Shown here one piece after another: positions 43,626-52,772 of a stretch of DNA of 64,000 nucleotides. Below the pieces are notes generated by a model. The model was not told the DNA's origin and searched no databases. It was given only the letters and a program-made list of their open reading frames with translations. The stretch is from Nitrospira defluvii. Its GTDB lineage: Bacteria; Nitrospirota; Nitrospiria; Nitrospirales; Nitrospiraceae. Numbering within the stretch: position 1 is the first letter of the stretch; every line of letters starts with the position of its first letter. Position numbers and translations under genes: made by a program. Location of the stretch: positions 310,001-374,000 of the forward strand of contig WYAX01000015.1 of the NCBI GenBank assembly GCA_011525625.1. Direction: 5' to 3'.

Positions 43626-44024
43626 ATGAAGCTGAGTGTGGCCTATCAGGGCGGCGCCCGCTACGACATTCTCAGCGACCGGCATCGCGTCGTCACGGAT
43701 CAGCCGGTCGACGATGGCGGCGCCGACGCGGGCATGAGTCCTGTGGAATTATTCGTGGGTTCTGTGGCCAGCTGCGTAGGTTATTTCGTGGGCGGCTTTT
43801 GCGCGCGACACGACATTTCCCGTGACGGCCTGAAAGTGGAGGCGGAGTGGACGATGGCGGAGCAGCCTCACCGTGTCGGGCAGATTCATCTGTCGATCAG
43901 GTTGCCACACCGGATCACGCCGGAATTGAAAGAACGATTGTTGAAAGTCGCCCATGCTTGTACCGTCCATCAATCCATCGTGGTGCCGGTTCAGGTGGCG
44001 ATCGAATTGAATCCTCATACGTAG
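43626..44024 (+). CDS. OsmC-family protein
   Basis: 132 residues: 'SPVELFVGSVASCVGYFVGGF' carries a Cys at about residue 51, and 'VAHACTVHQSI' the second, at about 113, the usual OsmC pair. It sits between the TsdA-like and sulfite-oxidase genes. ATG 43626 follows GAGGAGAGGGAG. A second OsmC protein, at 20091, differs considerably. Confidence 0.85.
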   Translation: MKLSVAYQGGARYDILSDRHRVVTDQPVDDGGADAGMSPVELFVGSVASCVGYFVGGFCARHDISRDGLKVEAEWTMAEQPHRVGQIHLSIRLPHRITPELKERLLKVAHACTVHQSIVVPVQVAIELNPHT

Positions 44025-44055
44025 AGGGCAATGGGGGCAGGATGAAAGGACGATC

Positions 44056-45237
44056 ATGGCGGTGACGAGGCGGGCGTTGTTCGAGCGGGTGCTGCAAGGC
44101 ATCGGAGCGGGTGTGGTGGCGGGCGGCCTCGATCGAGCGCTCGCGGAGAGTCAGGTTGAGACGACCGGGCAGGCGAGCGGCCCGCTCACCGTGCGTGTCT
44201 CCAGGCCGTTCGATGCGGAAACGCCGGTGCGGGAATTCACTTCCTGGTTGACCTCCAACGAACGGTTTTTCGTGCGCAGCCACTTCGGGCCGCCCAGTGC
44301 GGAGGCTATTCAGCCGGAGACGTGGCGTCTGACGGTAAAGGGACTCGTAAAGGATGAATTGACCCTGAGTCTGCCGGAGCTCAAGAAATTTGAGCCGGTC
44401 ACGATCACCGCCGTGTTGCAATGCAGCGGCAACGGTCGGGCGCACCATCGTCCCAAGGTTCCGGGGGTCCAATGGGAACGGGGCGCGGCTGGAAACGCGC
44501 AATGGACCGGCGTTCGGCTGCGCGACGTCTTGCAGCGTGCCGGCGTGAAGCCGCAAGGCCTGCATGTGCAAATGCAGGGCGCGGATCGTCCGGCTCTGCC
44601 CACCGTCCCCCTGTTCACGCGAAGTATTCCCATCGCCAAAGCGCTCCATCCGGATACGCTTCTTGCCTATGAAATGAATGGTCGTCCTGTACCGCTCCTG
44701 CATGGCGCACCGTTGCGGGTGATTACGCCGGGCTGGATGGCGGAATCCTGCATGAAATGGTTAACGGAGATCACCCTGCGTGCAGACGAAACGCCCGGAT
44801 ATTACATGCAGCAGGCCTATCGGATACCGGAGACGTCGATCCAGCCGGGGTCGGGGTTGCCGGGGAGCGTGATGGTGCCGGTCGAGCAGATGCCGGTGAA
44901 ATCGCTGATCGCTGCGCCCGCCGAAGGGGACACGCTGAGAATTGGTCCAGTGACCATTCAAGGGGTCGCCTGGGCGGGTGAATCGCCGATCACCAAGGTG
45001 GAAGTCTCGTGCGACGACGGGAAGACCTGGGCGCCCGCTCGGTTGGTGGGTGAAGAACAGCCCTACGCCTGGCGGCAATGGCAATATTTGTGGAATGCGC
45101 GTCAGGTGGGCCCGACGGCGATTCTCTGTCGGGCGACGGATGCGCAGGGGACTCAGCAACCGGAGAAGAGTCCGTGGAATCCCGGGGGTTTTTTGTGGAA
45201 CGGGTGGGATCGCCTGTCTGTGACGGTGGCCGCATGA
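44056..45237 (+). CDS. Sulfite oxidase-type molybdopterin oxidoreductase
   Basis: 393 residues with a twin-arginine-like N terminus ('TRRALFERVL'). The molybdenum-ligand Cys lies in 'LQCSGNGR' (about residue 121), followed by 'WTGVRLRDVL', and a C-terminal dimerisation-like domain ('IAAPAEGDTLRIG' onwards). This is the SorA/sulfite oxidase fold. Its stop overlaps the ATG of a diheme cytochrome (45234), the classical SorAB arrangement, so sulfite oxidation to sulfate in the periplasm is likely. Confidence 0.88.
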   Translation: MAVTRRALFERVLQGIGAGVVAGGLDRALAESQVETTGQASGPLTVRVSRPFDAETPVREFTSWLTSNERFFVRSHFGPPSAEAIQPETWRLTVKGLVKDELTLSLPELKKFEPVTITAVLQCSGNGRAHHRPKVPGVQWERGAAGNAQWTGVRLRDVLQRAGVKPQGLHVQMQGADRPALPTVPLFTRSIPIAKALHPDTLLAYEMNGRPVPLLHGAPLRVITPGWMAESCMKWLTEITLRADETPGYYMQQAYRIPETSIQPGSGLPGSVMVPVEQMPVKSLIAAPAEGDTLRIGPVTIQGVAWAGESPITKVEVSCDDGKTWAPARLVGEEQPYAWRQWQYLWNARQVGPTAILCRATDAQGTQQPEKSPWNPGGFLWNGWDRLSVTVAA

Positions 45238-45881
45238 GGGGCTTGATGGGGGAGGCGAGAAGAGAGCGAGGACGATGGTCTCCGTTGGTAGCGGGGCTGG
45301 TACTGCTCCTCGGCATCGCGGCCGTGACGGCGGCTCAAGAAGATGACAAGCATACGATCGAACCGGCGCAGGCTCGACGGGCGGTGACGTTGATTCATGC
45401 TCGTTGCGCCGTGTGCCACACGACCGATCTCATCGTGCAACAGCGGTTGCCGCCGGATCGATGGCAGGTCACGGTCGAAAAGATGATGCATTGGGGCGCA
45501 GATTTGTCCAAGGACGAAGCCGCCACCCTTCTTCAGTTCGTGACGGCCCGCTATCATCCTGGTGCGCCGGACCATTTGCCGTCCATCGAAGAAGAGTTGG
45601 CGACGACGGCTCCGGCGGGAGGGCCCAGCCCCGCGAGCGACGGTCCGCTGGTCGGGGTGTCGGCACGAGGCGCGGAAATCTTTGCACGGAACTGTCAGGC
45701 GTGCCATGGCGAGGGCGCGATGGGAGGCGCGGGGCCCAAATTGGCCCGCAATAAAATCTTGAAGAACGAGGGAGCGTTTTGGGAGACGGTGCTCCATGGC
45801 CGAGGTCCGATGCCGGCCTGGGGCTCTGTCTTGAGTCATCAAGAAATCGCAGATATCCATGCCTGGTTGGCATCACGCTGA
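45234..45881 (+). CDS. Diheme cytochrome, putative sulfite dehydrogenase subunit
   Basis: 215 residues with a signal peptide (about 12-35) and two heme motifs, CAVCH (about 60) and CQACH (about 157). The first domain resembles a 'CxxCHTTDL' quinohemoprotein-like fragment and the second a class I cytochrome with 'GRGPMPAWG'. The ATG overlaps the molybdoenzyme stop by 4 bases, so the two are coupled. It probably receives electrons from sulfite. Confidence 0.85.
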   Translation: MRGLMGEARRERGRWSPLVAGLVLLLGIAAVTAAQEDDKHTIEPAQARRAVTLIHARCAVCHTTDLIVQQRLPPDRWQVTVEKMMHWGADLSKDEAATLLQFVTARYHPGAPDHLPSIEEELATTAPAGGPSPASDGPLVGVSARGAEIFARNCQACHGEGAMGGAGPKLARNKILKNEGAFWETVLHGRGPMPAWGSVLSHQEIADIHAWLASR

Positions 45882-45917
45882 CCGGCCGCGCAGTGGGGCG
45901 AACGAAAGGGGTGTTTC

Positions 45918-47333
45918 ATGGGTGGAAGACGGACGGTGATGATCGGATGCGCGTTGGTCATGTTGGTGGGGTTGTTTTCATTTCCCCGCTTGCTCTTAGG
46001 CAGCGATCAGACTCGCGTCAAGGAGATGATCCAGAACAACTGTGCCGGATGTCACCGCCTGGAAGGGGCGCCGATGTCCCGACTGGAAAAGAAGGCGCCC
46101 GATTTGATCGGGGCCGGCAGCAAATTCAAGCATGAATGGTTGGTAAGCTGGCTGGCGGGCAAGGAGCCACCGCTGTATGCGAAGAGTTATCGTTGGGACC
46201 AGAGTCAAACGGCGCAACCCCATCCGGCCGTGTCCCAGGCCGAGGCGGAAGAGATCGCGAAATACCTCGAAACCAATTTTGTCGATCCGAAGGTGAAGTC
46301 GGGTGCCATCGATATGGCGACATTCAGTAAGCAAGAGGCGGCATTCGGCGAGAAGATCTTTAAGGAACATGCCTGCATCGGCTGTCATCAAGTACGGGAA
46401 GGCGACAAAACCGTCGGGGGTCCGCAAAGTACGTCGTTGGCAGATGCCGGCAGGCGGCTGAAGGCGGATTGGATTCACCGCTTTAATTCGAATCCGCCGG
46501 ACTATGTACCCCACAGCGGGGAGTTCGTGGGCGATGTGAGTGAATTGGGTTTACGGTATGTCACCGGCTATATCGCGACTAGAGGGTGGGAAGATTTTCC
46601 CTACTATGAACCGTGGAAGAGCGAACCGTTTGGGCATACGAGCTTGGATCGAGGCCGAGTCATTTATAAGGAGTATTGTGCGCAGTGTCACGGCGCAGCC
46701 GGCAAGGGCGACGGTCCCGCCGCCTCCGGCTTGGACCCGAAGCCGGCGATCCATGCCAACATTCCATTCGAGAAAGTCCCGACGGACTATCTCTATAACG
46801 TGATCTACTACGGTGGTCGAGCCGTAGGAAAATCGCCCACCATGCCGTACTGGGGCCTCACCATCGGACAACAAGGCGTCGCCGACGTGATGGCCTATCT
46901 GAAGGCTACCTTCAAGGGCGAAGCGGAGGTCGCGCAGGCAGCCGCAGGGTCCGGTGAAGGGCCGAGCGGCGTCTGTCCGCAGCCGAGAAAGACGGCGAAA
47001 GCCCCGGCAGATTTCCTGTCCAAGACCAATCCGTTGCCGCATTCGGATGCGACTATCAAGGCGGGGAAATCGCTGTTTCTGCAGACCGCTCAGCCCGTGG
47101 CTTGCGCAATGTGCCATGGGGACAAGGGGAACGGGCAGGGCTTCATGGGCGCGGCCTTGATTCCACCGCCCAGAAACTTTACCTGCGGCTCGATGATGAA
47201 GGACATTCCCGACGGGCAACTGTTCTGGATTATCAAGAACGGGTCGCCGGGCACCGGCATGATGTCGTTCGCCGGGTTGCCGGACGATCAGGTGTGGCAA
47301 TTGATCGCCTATATCCGAAGTTTGGCGAAATGA
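45918..47333 (+). CDS. Tetraheme c-type cytochrome with four CXXCH domains
   Basis: 471 residues with signal peptide (about 6-28) and four heme motifs: CAGCH, CIGCH, CAQCH and CAMCH. The N-terminal half matches the diheme protein at 24988 ('APDLIGAGSKFKHEWLV', 'RLKADWIHRFN'), and the last two domains each resemble the small class I cytochromes ('GDKGNGQGFMG', 'GSPGTGMMSFAG'). It looks like a fusion of a diheme module and two monoheme domains, probably a membrane-proximal or periplasmic electron wire. It follows the sulfite genes by 36 bases. Confidence 0.87.
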   Translation: MGGRRTVMIGCALVMLVGLFSFPRLLLGSDQTRVKEMIQNNCAGCHRLEGAPMSRLEKKAPDLIGAGSKFKHEWLVSWLAGKEPPLYAKSYRWDQSQTAQPHPAVSQAEAEEIAKYLETNFVDPKVKSGAIDMATFSKQEAAFGEKIFKEHACIGCHQVREGDKTVGGPQSTSLADAGRRLKADWIHRFNSNPPDYVPHSGEFVGDVSELGLRYVTGYIATRGWEDFPYYEPWKSEPFGHTSLDRGRVIYKEYCAQCHGAAGKGDGPAASGLDPKPAIHANIPFEKVPTDYLYNVIYYGGRAVGKSPTMPYWGLTIGQQGVADVMAYLKATFKGEAEVAQAAAGSGEGPSGVCPQPRKTAKAPADFLSKTNPLPHSDATIKAGKSLFLQTAQPVACAMCHGDKGNGQGFMGAALIPPPRNFTCGSMMKDIPDGQLFWIIKNGSPGTGMMSFAGLPDDQVWQLIAYIRSLAK

Positions 47334-47445
47334 ATTGAGTGAATACGTGCAGATGGCCGACGCGTATGGCACGAGCAAGAGATCTACGACGTAGGTGTCT
47401 TTGCCACGGCCATACGCTATCCGCCATCAACTCCTACTGTCACGG

Positions 47446-47463
47446 ACGAGAGACGCTTCACGA
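47446..47463. repeat. 18-base copy of a repeat also found at 59942
   Basis: ACGAGAGACGCTTCACGA at 47446-47463 is identical to 59942-59959. Both copies lie just upstream of a gene start (47489 and 59975). It seems to be part of a dispersed short repeat family. Confidence 0.6.
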
Positions 47464-47488
47464 ACGACGATTCACGGGGGACTGACCA

Positions 47489-47848
47489 ATGGCGACGTTC
47501 ATGATTTCAGGTAGTCGAGGGACCGACGATCCGACGATGGCGACGTTACCGTTTATGGCGGCCAAGACGGCCAAAGAGCAGGGGCACGATGTGGTGCTCT
47601 GGCTGTGGAACGAGGCCGTCACGCTGGGGCGCAAGGGCACGGCCGATCATGTGACCGGTGTGAACCTGACCCCGTTGAAGGATCTGCTGGCCGCGGTGCA
47701 AGCGGCGCAGATTCCGATCTGGGTTTGCGGGGCCTGTGCCGTTGCCAGGCAGGTAGGTCAGGGCGATCTTGTGGCCGGGGCCGTCATCAAGGGCATGGCT
47801 GATTACATCAAGGCCGTGGCGGAGTGCGACCGGAACGTGGCATTCTGA
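47489..47848 (+). CDS. DsrE/DsrF-like sulfur-transfer protein
   Basis: 119 residues with DsrE-like fold: 'TLPFMAAKTAKEQGHDVVLWLWNEAV', then 'IPIWVCGACAVARQVGQGD', where the conserved Cys at about residue 78 can carry sulfur. Start ATG 47489 is preceded by ACGGGGG. It lies after the tetraheme gene and before polyphosphate kinase. Association with the sulfite/thiosulfate genes upstream is inferred. Confidence 0.85.
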   Translation: MATFMISGSRGTDDPTMATLPFMAAKTAKEQGHDVVLWLWNEAVTLGRKGTADHVTGVNLTPLKDLLAAVQAAQIPIWVCGACAVARQVGQGDLVAGAVIKGMADYIKAVAECDRNVAF

Positions 47849-47854
47849 TCCGGC

Positions 47855-48931
47855 ATGAAAAGGCAGGGGGCGCGCATGGCAGGAAACGGGCAAGGAAACG
47901 GCAAAGCCAAGGGGCGAAAAGATCGTGAACCGACGGAGCCGGACACGATGCTCGGATCACAGGATCTGGAAGAGGACGACCTGGAGGTGATCCCCACTGC
48001 CGTCCCCCGGGTGGGCGACGGATACGAAGCGGCGCGTGACCCCGGAGGCGCCATGGCGGCGGGATTCATCGGTGAGGCGGGCCGGATCCTGAGTGAAGAG
48101 GATCTCCGGCGGATCAACACGCCGAGGGGCCTGATCCAACTGATCAAGAGCAAGAACATCAATCTGGAAGAGGTTCGCAAGACGCTTTTATACGAACAAG
48201 AACTACGGCAGCTGCAGGTCGAATTGGTCCGGCTCCAACGCTGGGTACAAGCCGACGGTCAACGCATTGCGATTCTTGTCGAGGGGCGTGATGCGGCCGG
48301 CAAAGGCGGCACGATCCGCCGGTTCACCGAACACCTCAACCCGCGGGCCATGCGGGTGGTCGCCTTACCCAAGCCCACTGACGACGAACGGGGACAATGG
48401 TATTTCCAGCGCTACATCCGCCAACTGCCCAACAAGGGTGAAATCGTCTTCTTCGATCGGAGTTGGTACAACCGAGCCGTGGTGGAGCCGGTCATGGGTT
48501 TTTGCAGTAAGAAGGAACACCAGCGGTTCCTGCAGCAGGTCACGGAATTCGAGCACATGCTGTACGAAGATGGCGTCACGATCATCAAGTTCTGGTTTTC
48601 GATCTCCAAGGAGGAGCAGGCCAAGCGATTCGATGCCCGCCGGCAGAATCCGCTCAAACAGTGGAAGCTGAGCCCGGTCGACGAAAAGGCGCAGGAGATG
48701 TGGGATTCGTACACGCGATTTAAAGAGGAAATGTTCAGCAAGACCCATACGACGTTCAGCCCCTGGATCATCGTGAAGGCGAACGATAAGCAGGCGGCTC
48801 GCCTGGAGGGCCTGCGGTATGTGTTGAATCTCCTGCCGTACAGGGGGAAGGATGAGGCGCAGATTCGCCTCACGCCGGATCCCAACGTGATCACCCGTTT
48901 TCATCGGAAGATGGCGGAACTGGATTTCTAG
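47855..48931 (+). CDS. ppk2: Polyphosphate kinase 2 (PPK2)
   Basis: 358 residues: an N-terminal extension of about 85, then the PPK2 kinase domain with Walker A 'VEGRDAAGKGGTI' (about 142-154) and the lid/Walker B type 'FFDRSWYNRAVVEPV' (about 200-214), 'SISKEEQAKRF' and 'KAND'. It moves phosphate between polyphosphate and nucleotides. It is 6 bases after the DsrE gene. Confidence 0.92.
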   Translation: MKRQGARMAGNGQGNGKAKGRKDREPTEPDTMLGSQDLEEDDLEVIPTAVPRVGDGYEAARDPGGAMAAGFIGEAGRILSEEDLRRINTPRGLIQLIKSKNINLEEVRKTLLYEQELRQLQVELVRLQRWVQADGQRIAILVEGRDAAGKGGTIRRFTEHLNPRAMRVVALPKPTDDERGQWYFQRYIRQLPNKGEIVFFDRSWYNRAVVEPVMGFCSKKEHQRFLQQVTEFEHMLYEDGVTIIKFWFSISKEEQAKRFDARRQNPLKQWKLSPVDEKAQEMWDSYTRFKEEMFSKTHTTFSPWIIVKANDKQAARLEGLRYVLNLLPYRGKDEAQIRLTPDPNVITRFHRKMAELDF

Positions 48932-49541
48932 TCCCTGGACGAATCTGACCTGGCACAGGGTCTTGGGCTATCTTGCCGCAGGAAATAGAAGCCACTTCGC
49001 TTCAGATTAAAAGAAGTCGGTCGGTCGGGTTCATTCACACAGAGCTCGGCAGTCGCGTCCTGCCACACCGGGCTCTTGCTGCTGTTGCAAGAATCACCAC
49101 ATGCGGCCACATTCTCTCAACCGGCATCCTATGACGCCTGGTTCGGGCTCCCTCCCTATCGTTGATACACCCTCTCCCAGTTCGTAGGGTTTCTGTTGCA
49201 AGCGTGAGTAGTGAGCGGCATCCGCAGGCCTATCGATACCTGCGGGAGGCAGCGTTTCAGGGGATACGCCACAAGGATCGGTGCGATGTGTACCGTCCGG
49301 TTGTCTCTCCGGATCAGGCTCAAAGATTGCTCCATACATTCCTGCAGTCGCGATGCGGGGTTGTCCCTGGGCGTCACAATGTACCATTCAGGGAAGGGCA
49401 GAACGGCATGTCCGGAATGCGAGTCTAGGGTGGGCGAAACACAGGTCTCCCTGCGGTCGATGATGTTCCGTATGAACGGCGCGGACAGGATCTGTTCGGC
49501 ATAGAGTCACCGTCGGAGCCAGAGGAATGAGAAGGTCTACA
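48932..49541. other. Long intergenic region before the ABC/NosL cluster
   Basis: 610 bases. One plus-strand frame around 49162-49428 has protein-like composition in part ('VVSPDQAQRLLHTFLQSRCG') but no ribosome site and only TTG or GTG starts; it might be a decayed gene. I see no tRNA, palindrome or terminator of note. The promoter of the 49542-55891 operon presumably lies here. Confidence 0.4.
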
Positions 49542-49838
49542 ATGTTTCTGTTCACCATGATGGTGGAAGTCGTCGTGCTCGGTCTCCTCTTAGTCCATGC
49601 CGCTTTCCATGAGGAGTCCGGCCGAGCGACCCTCCGGGAGAAGGCCGCATTGATCGCAAGACTCAAACTGACCGACTTCTGTCTGTTCCCCGAAGCGCGC
49701 TATACGCGGCATCTCTCGCAGGCAGATTTGCATTCCGGGTTCCAGGACCACCCCTTTTCTCTCGAACATTTTCCGTCGGGGTCGTTCACCGCGCCGCCGA
49801 GGGATTTAGGGAGGAGTGTGCATGAGAGCCTGGATTGA
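49542..49838 (+). CDS. Small membrane-anchored protein heading the ABC/NosL operon
   Basis: 98 residues: N-terminal helix (about 1-20, 'MFLFTMMVEVVVLGLLLVHA') and a soluble tail with 'LKLTDFCLFPEARYTRHLSQAD' and a Cys at about residue 47. ATG 49542 follows GAAGG by 6 bases; ATG 49527 has an ill-spaced site. The gene overlaps the permease start by 17 bases. Family not recognised, but its place makes it a likely accessory of the transporter. Confidence 0.7.
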   Translation: MFLFTMMVEVVVLGLLLVHAAFHEESGRATLREKAALIARLKLTDFCLFPEARYTRHLSQADLHSGFQDHPFSLEHFPSGSFTAPPRDLGRSVHESLD

Positions 49839-51081
49839 GAAGCAACGATACCTGATGGACTTTACACTCTCCTCGCTGCTCAGGCGGAAGGTGAAAAATC
49901 TCAGTTTGCTGCTGCTCTATACGCTCATCGTCTTTATCCTCGCCTCGGCGATGTTTTTTACCGACTCAATCAAAAAGGAGGCGTCGCTGATTTTGCACGG
50001 GTCTCCGGAGATCATCGTGCAGAAAGTGAGAGCGGGGCGACACGAGCTCTTCCCGATTCGTCAGATCGATCGGCTCAAGACCATCCGGGGGGTCGCTTCG
50101 GTGGAGGGGCGGCTGTGGGGCTACTACTTCGATCCCGATGTGGGCGCGAACTACACATTTCTTGTGCCAACGGCCGGCAGCGCATCCGTCACCCCGCATA
50201 ACGCATCGACCGACGTCGTTGGTGGGGAAGGTGACGAGTCTGCAGGAGCGGCTGTTCCGTCCACTGAACCTCTCTATCGCGTGAATCTCGATACGTTGAA
50301 GTCCGGCACCGCCGTCATCGGCCATGGCATGGCGCGTCTTCGGCATGCGGGTACGGGCGACGTGATGGCGTTTCGCGCCTTCGACGGCACGTCGATGAAT
50401 TTCAGAATTGCCGATACGTTCTCCTCCAAGTCCGAACTGGTCTCGGCCGATCTGATCGTCGTCACCGAGGTCGACTTTCGGCGACTGTTCGGCATCCCTG
50501 TCGATGTCGTGACGGATGTGGTCCTATCGGTCAATAACCCGCGGGAAATCTCCACCGTCGCGACGAAGGTCGCGAAGGTGCTGCCTGACGCTCGACCCAT
50601 CACACGGGACGAGGTCCTGAGAACGTATGATTCGATCTTTAACTGGCGGGGCGGGATGATGCTCGTGCTTCTCTCCGCCGCGGTGCTCGCGTTTGTCATC
50701 TTTGCCTGGGACAAGGCCTCAGGCCTGAGCGCGGGGGAAAAGTGGGAGATCGGTGTATTGAAAGCCATTGGCTGGGAGACCGCAGATATCATTCAGATGA
50801 AGTTCTGGGAAGGGGCGGTGGTGTCGCTGACGGCCTTTTTCACCGGCGCGATTGTCGCTTACCTGCATGTGTTCCTGTTGTCGTCGGTCGTCTTTGAGCC
50901 GGCGCTCAAAGGCTGGTCCACCCTGTATCCCCAGTTTCAATTGACGCCTTTCGTCAATGCCGCGGAATTGACGACGCTGTTTGTTCTGACGGTTGTGCCC
51001 TATACCACCGCGACCATCGTGCCGATCTGGAGAGCGGCCACGCTGGACCCGGATACCGCAATGAGGCGCGTAGGGGAATAA
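49822..51081 (+). CDS. FtsX/MacB-like ABC transporter permease
   Basis: 419 residues: N-terminal helix (about 27-49), periplasmic domain (about 50-270), and three C-terminal helices, the FtsX/LolE/MacB-type permease layout. 'GEKWEIGVLKAIGWETADIIQMKFWEG' is the family's conserved cytoplasmic loop. ATG 49822 follows GGGAGGAG. Adjacent LolD-like ATPase overlaps nothing but is 2 bases on. Substrate may be a periplasmic protein or metal chaperone, judged by neighbours. Confidence 0.88.
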   Translation: MRAWIEKQRYLMDFTLSSLLRRKVKNLSLLLLYTLIVFILASAMFFTDSIKKEASLILHGSPEIIVQKVRAGRHELFPIRQIDRLKTIRGVASVEGRLWGYYFDPDVGANYTFLVPTAGSASVTPHNASTDVVGGEGDESAGAAVPSTEPLYRVNLDTLKSGTAVIGHGMARLRHAGTGDVMAFRAFDGTSMNFRIADTFSSKSELVSADLIVVTEVDFRRLFGIPVDVVTDVVLSVNNPREISTVATKVAKVLPDARPITRDEVLRTYDSIFNWRGGMMLVLLSAAVLAFVIFAWDKASGLSAGEKWEIGVLKAIGWETADIIQMKFWEGAVVSLTAFFTGAIVAYLHVFLLSSVVFEPALKGWSTLYPQFQLTPFVNAAELTTLFVLTVVPYTTATIVPIWRAATLDPDTAMRRVGE

Positions 51082-51083
51082 TC

Positions 51084-51761
51084 GTGATCGAATTGATGAA
51101 CGTGAGAAAAGTCTTCAACAGCGGGAAACCCAGCGAATTCTCTGCGTTGAACGGGATCGATCTCAGAATCAGCGCGAACCAGGTCACTGTGCTGGTCGGC
51201 CCGAGTGGGTGCGGCAAGACCACGCTCCTCACCATCATCGGCTGTATGGCCAGACCTTCGGCGGGGCGTGTCAGACTCGGCGACCGTGAGATCACCAGTC
51301 TTCCAGAACGCTTTCTGACCGAGATCAGGCGCAGCACCTTCGGCTTCATTTTTCAGCAACCGAATCTGATCAAAGGGCTCAGCGCGCTGGAAAATGTCAT
51401 GTTGCCGGCCTATCCGTTAGGAGGGCGCCGCGCCCTGCTCAAAGACAAGGCCATCCGATCGCTTGACGCTCTGGGGCTGGCCGAAAAGGCCTTGTCGAAA
51501 GTCGAGTGGCTCTCCGGAGGGGAGGCCCAACGAGTGGCCATTGTGCGGGCGTTGATCAACGATCCCTCGGTGGTCATTGCCGATGAACCCACCGCTCATC
51601 TCGATAGGACCTTATCGCATCGATTCCTGGAGATCGTCGAGCGATTCAAGGCGGAAGGGAAGACCGTGTTGATTACCAGTCACGATCCGTTGGTTTATGA
51701 ATCCCGTGTCGTGGATCGCGTGGTCAAACTCAGGGACGGAAGACTCGAGGCAGAGGCATGA
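51084..51761 (+). CDS. LolD-type ABC transporter ATP-binding protein
   Basis: 225 residues: Walker A 'GPSGCGKTTLL' (about 37-47), signature LSGGEAQRVA (about 137-146), Walker B 'SVVIADEPTAHLD' (about 156-168), H-loop 'TSHDP'. It is the ATPase partner of the 49822 permease, which starts two bases before it. The stop overlaps the next gene by ATGA. Confidence 0.9.
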   Translation: MIELMNVRKVFNSGKPSEFSALNGIDLRISANQVTVLVGPSGCGKTTLLTIIGCMARPSAGRVRLGDREITSLPERFLTEIRRSTFGFIFQQPNLIKGLSALENVMLPAYPLGGRRALLKDKAIRSLDALGLAEKALSKVEWLSGGEAQRVAIVRALINDPSVVIADEPTAHLDRTLSHRFLEIVERFKAEGKTVLITSHDPLVYESRVVDRVVKLRDGRLEAEA

Positions 51762-52753
51762 TTCTCCATCCGGCCGTCATCGCCAATGTGGTGGCATCCC
51801 TGATTGTCAGCGGGGCGCTCGTGTATGCGGCCGTGTACGGAATACAGATTCTGAGAAGGTGGGATCTTCAAAGCGGCGATGAATACCAACTCGTGTTGGA
51901 GCGTAGAACATATCTGATCTCGACCATTCTGACCTTTGCCTGCGGGTTGGAATTGATGTCATTGTTCTTGTACGTGTTCACGGCGAACAATCTCTGTCCG
52001 TTGTTCGTCGGTGCGATGTGCGCTGCCGGCACGTTGAATGTCAATCCTTACGGCTACCCTACGCTGGTGCTCAAGATCATCGGCTTTATCTTGGCCGGGC
52101 TCTGGCTTATTCTCAACCACGCCGACAATCAGGCCTACGACTATCCACTTATTAAAAAGAAGTACCTCCTGCTGGCGCTGCTCGTGCCGTTCAGTGTGCT
52201 GGAAACCTCTCTGCAAGGCGCCTTCTTCCTGAATCTAAAAGCCAATGTGATTACCTCCTGCTGCGGCAGTCTCTTCAGCACCGAGCAGGTTAAGGGAGTC
52301 GGATCGGAACTTGCGGCGCTGCCGATCGTCCCGATGATGTGGACCTTCTATTGTGGGATGGGATGCCTGATGGCTTCGGGCATTCATTTCTATCGGAAAG
52401 GCAAAGGCGGCTACGTCTATTCCACCATGACCTTTGTGATGTTCGGGGTGTCCATTGCCTCCATCATCTCGTTTATCTCCATCTACATCTATGAACTGCC
52501 GACCCATCATTGTCCCTTCTGTATCGTAATGGAGGAATATGGCTATATCGGCTACGCGCTGTACATTCCATTGTTTGGGGCGGTCGTGACAGGCATGGGG
52601 ATTGGAGTACTGATGCCGTTCCAAGACATAACGAGTCTCCGCGGGGTGATTCCGGGACTGATAAGAAAACTGACCCTCACGTCACTGACCCTCTATGCGG
52701 CATTCATGGCGATTGTGCTCTACAAGATCGCGACGTCCACGCTCGTACTGTAG
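51758..52753 (+). CDS. Cys-rich polytopic membrane protein of unknown function
   Basis: 331 residues with about eight hydrophobic helices. Cysteines form several pairs: 'NNLCPLFVGAMC' (about residues 77-90), 'ITSCCGSLFS' (about 163-170), 'FYCGMGCL' (about 195-200) and 'THHCPFCIV' (about 249-256). The CPFC motif near a membrane helix recalls thiol-redox proteins such as VKOR or DsbB-like enzymes, or a metal gate. It overlaps the ATPase stop and precedes NosL, so it is coupled to the ABC transporter. No family is recognised with confidence. Confidence 0.75.
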   Translation: MILHPAVIANVVASLIVSGALVYAAVYGIQILRRWDLQSGDEYQLVLERRTYLISTILTFACGLELMSLFLYVFTANNLCPLFVGAMCAAGTLNVNPYGYPTLVLKIIGFILAGLWLILNHADNQAYDYPLIKKKYLLLALLVPFSVLETSLQGAFFLNLKANVITSCCGSLFSTEQVKGVGSELAALPIVPMMWTFYCGMGCLMASGIHFYRKGKGGYVYSTMTFVMFGVSIASIISFISIYIYELPTHHCPFCIVMEEYGYIGYALYIPLFGAVVTGMGIGVLMPFQDITSLRGVIPGLIRKLTLTSLTLYAAFMAIVLYKIATSTLVL

Positions 52754-52772
52754 CTGAGAGACCCACAGTGAA

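Noticed and set aside
49162-49428. Plus-strand frame in the 610-base gap, partly protein-like
   Set aside because: Only TTG/GTG starts, no ribosome site, no recognised family; could be a decayed gene but cannot be supported.
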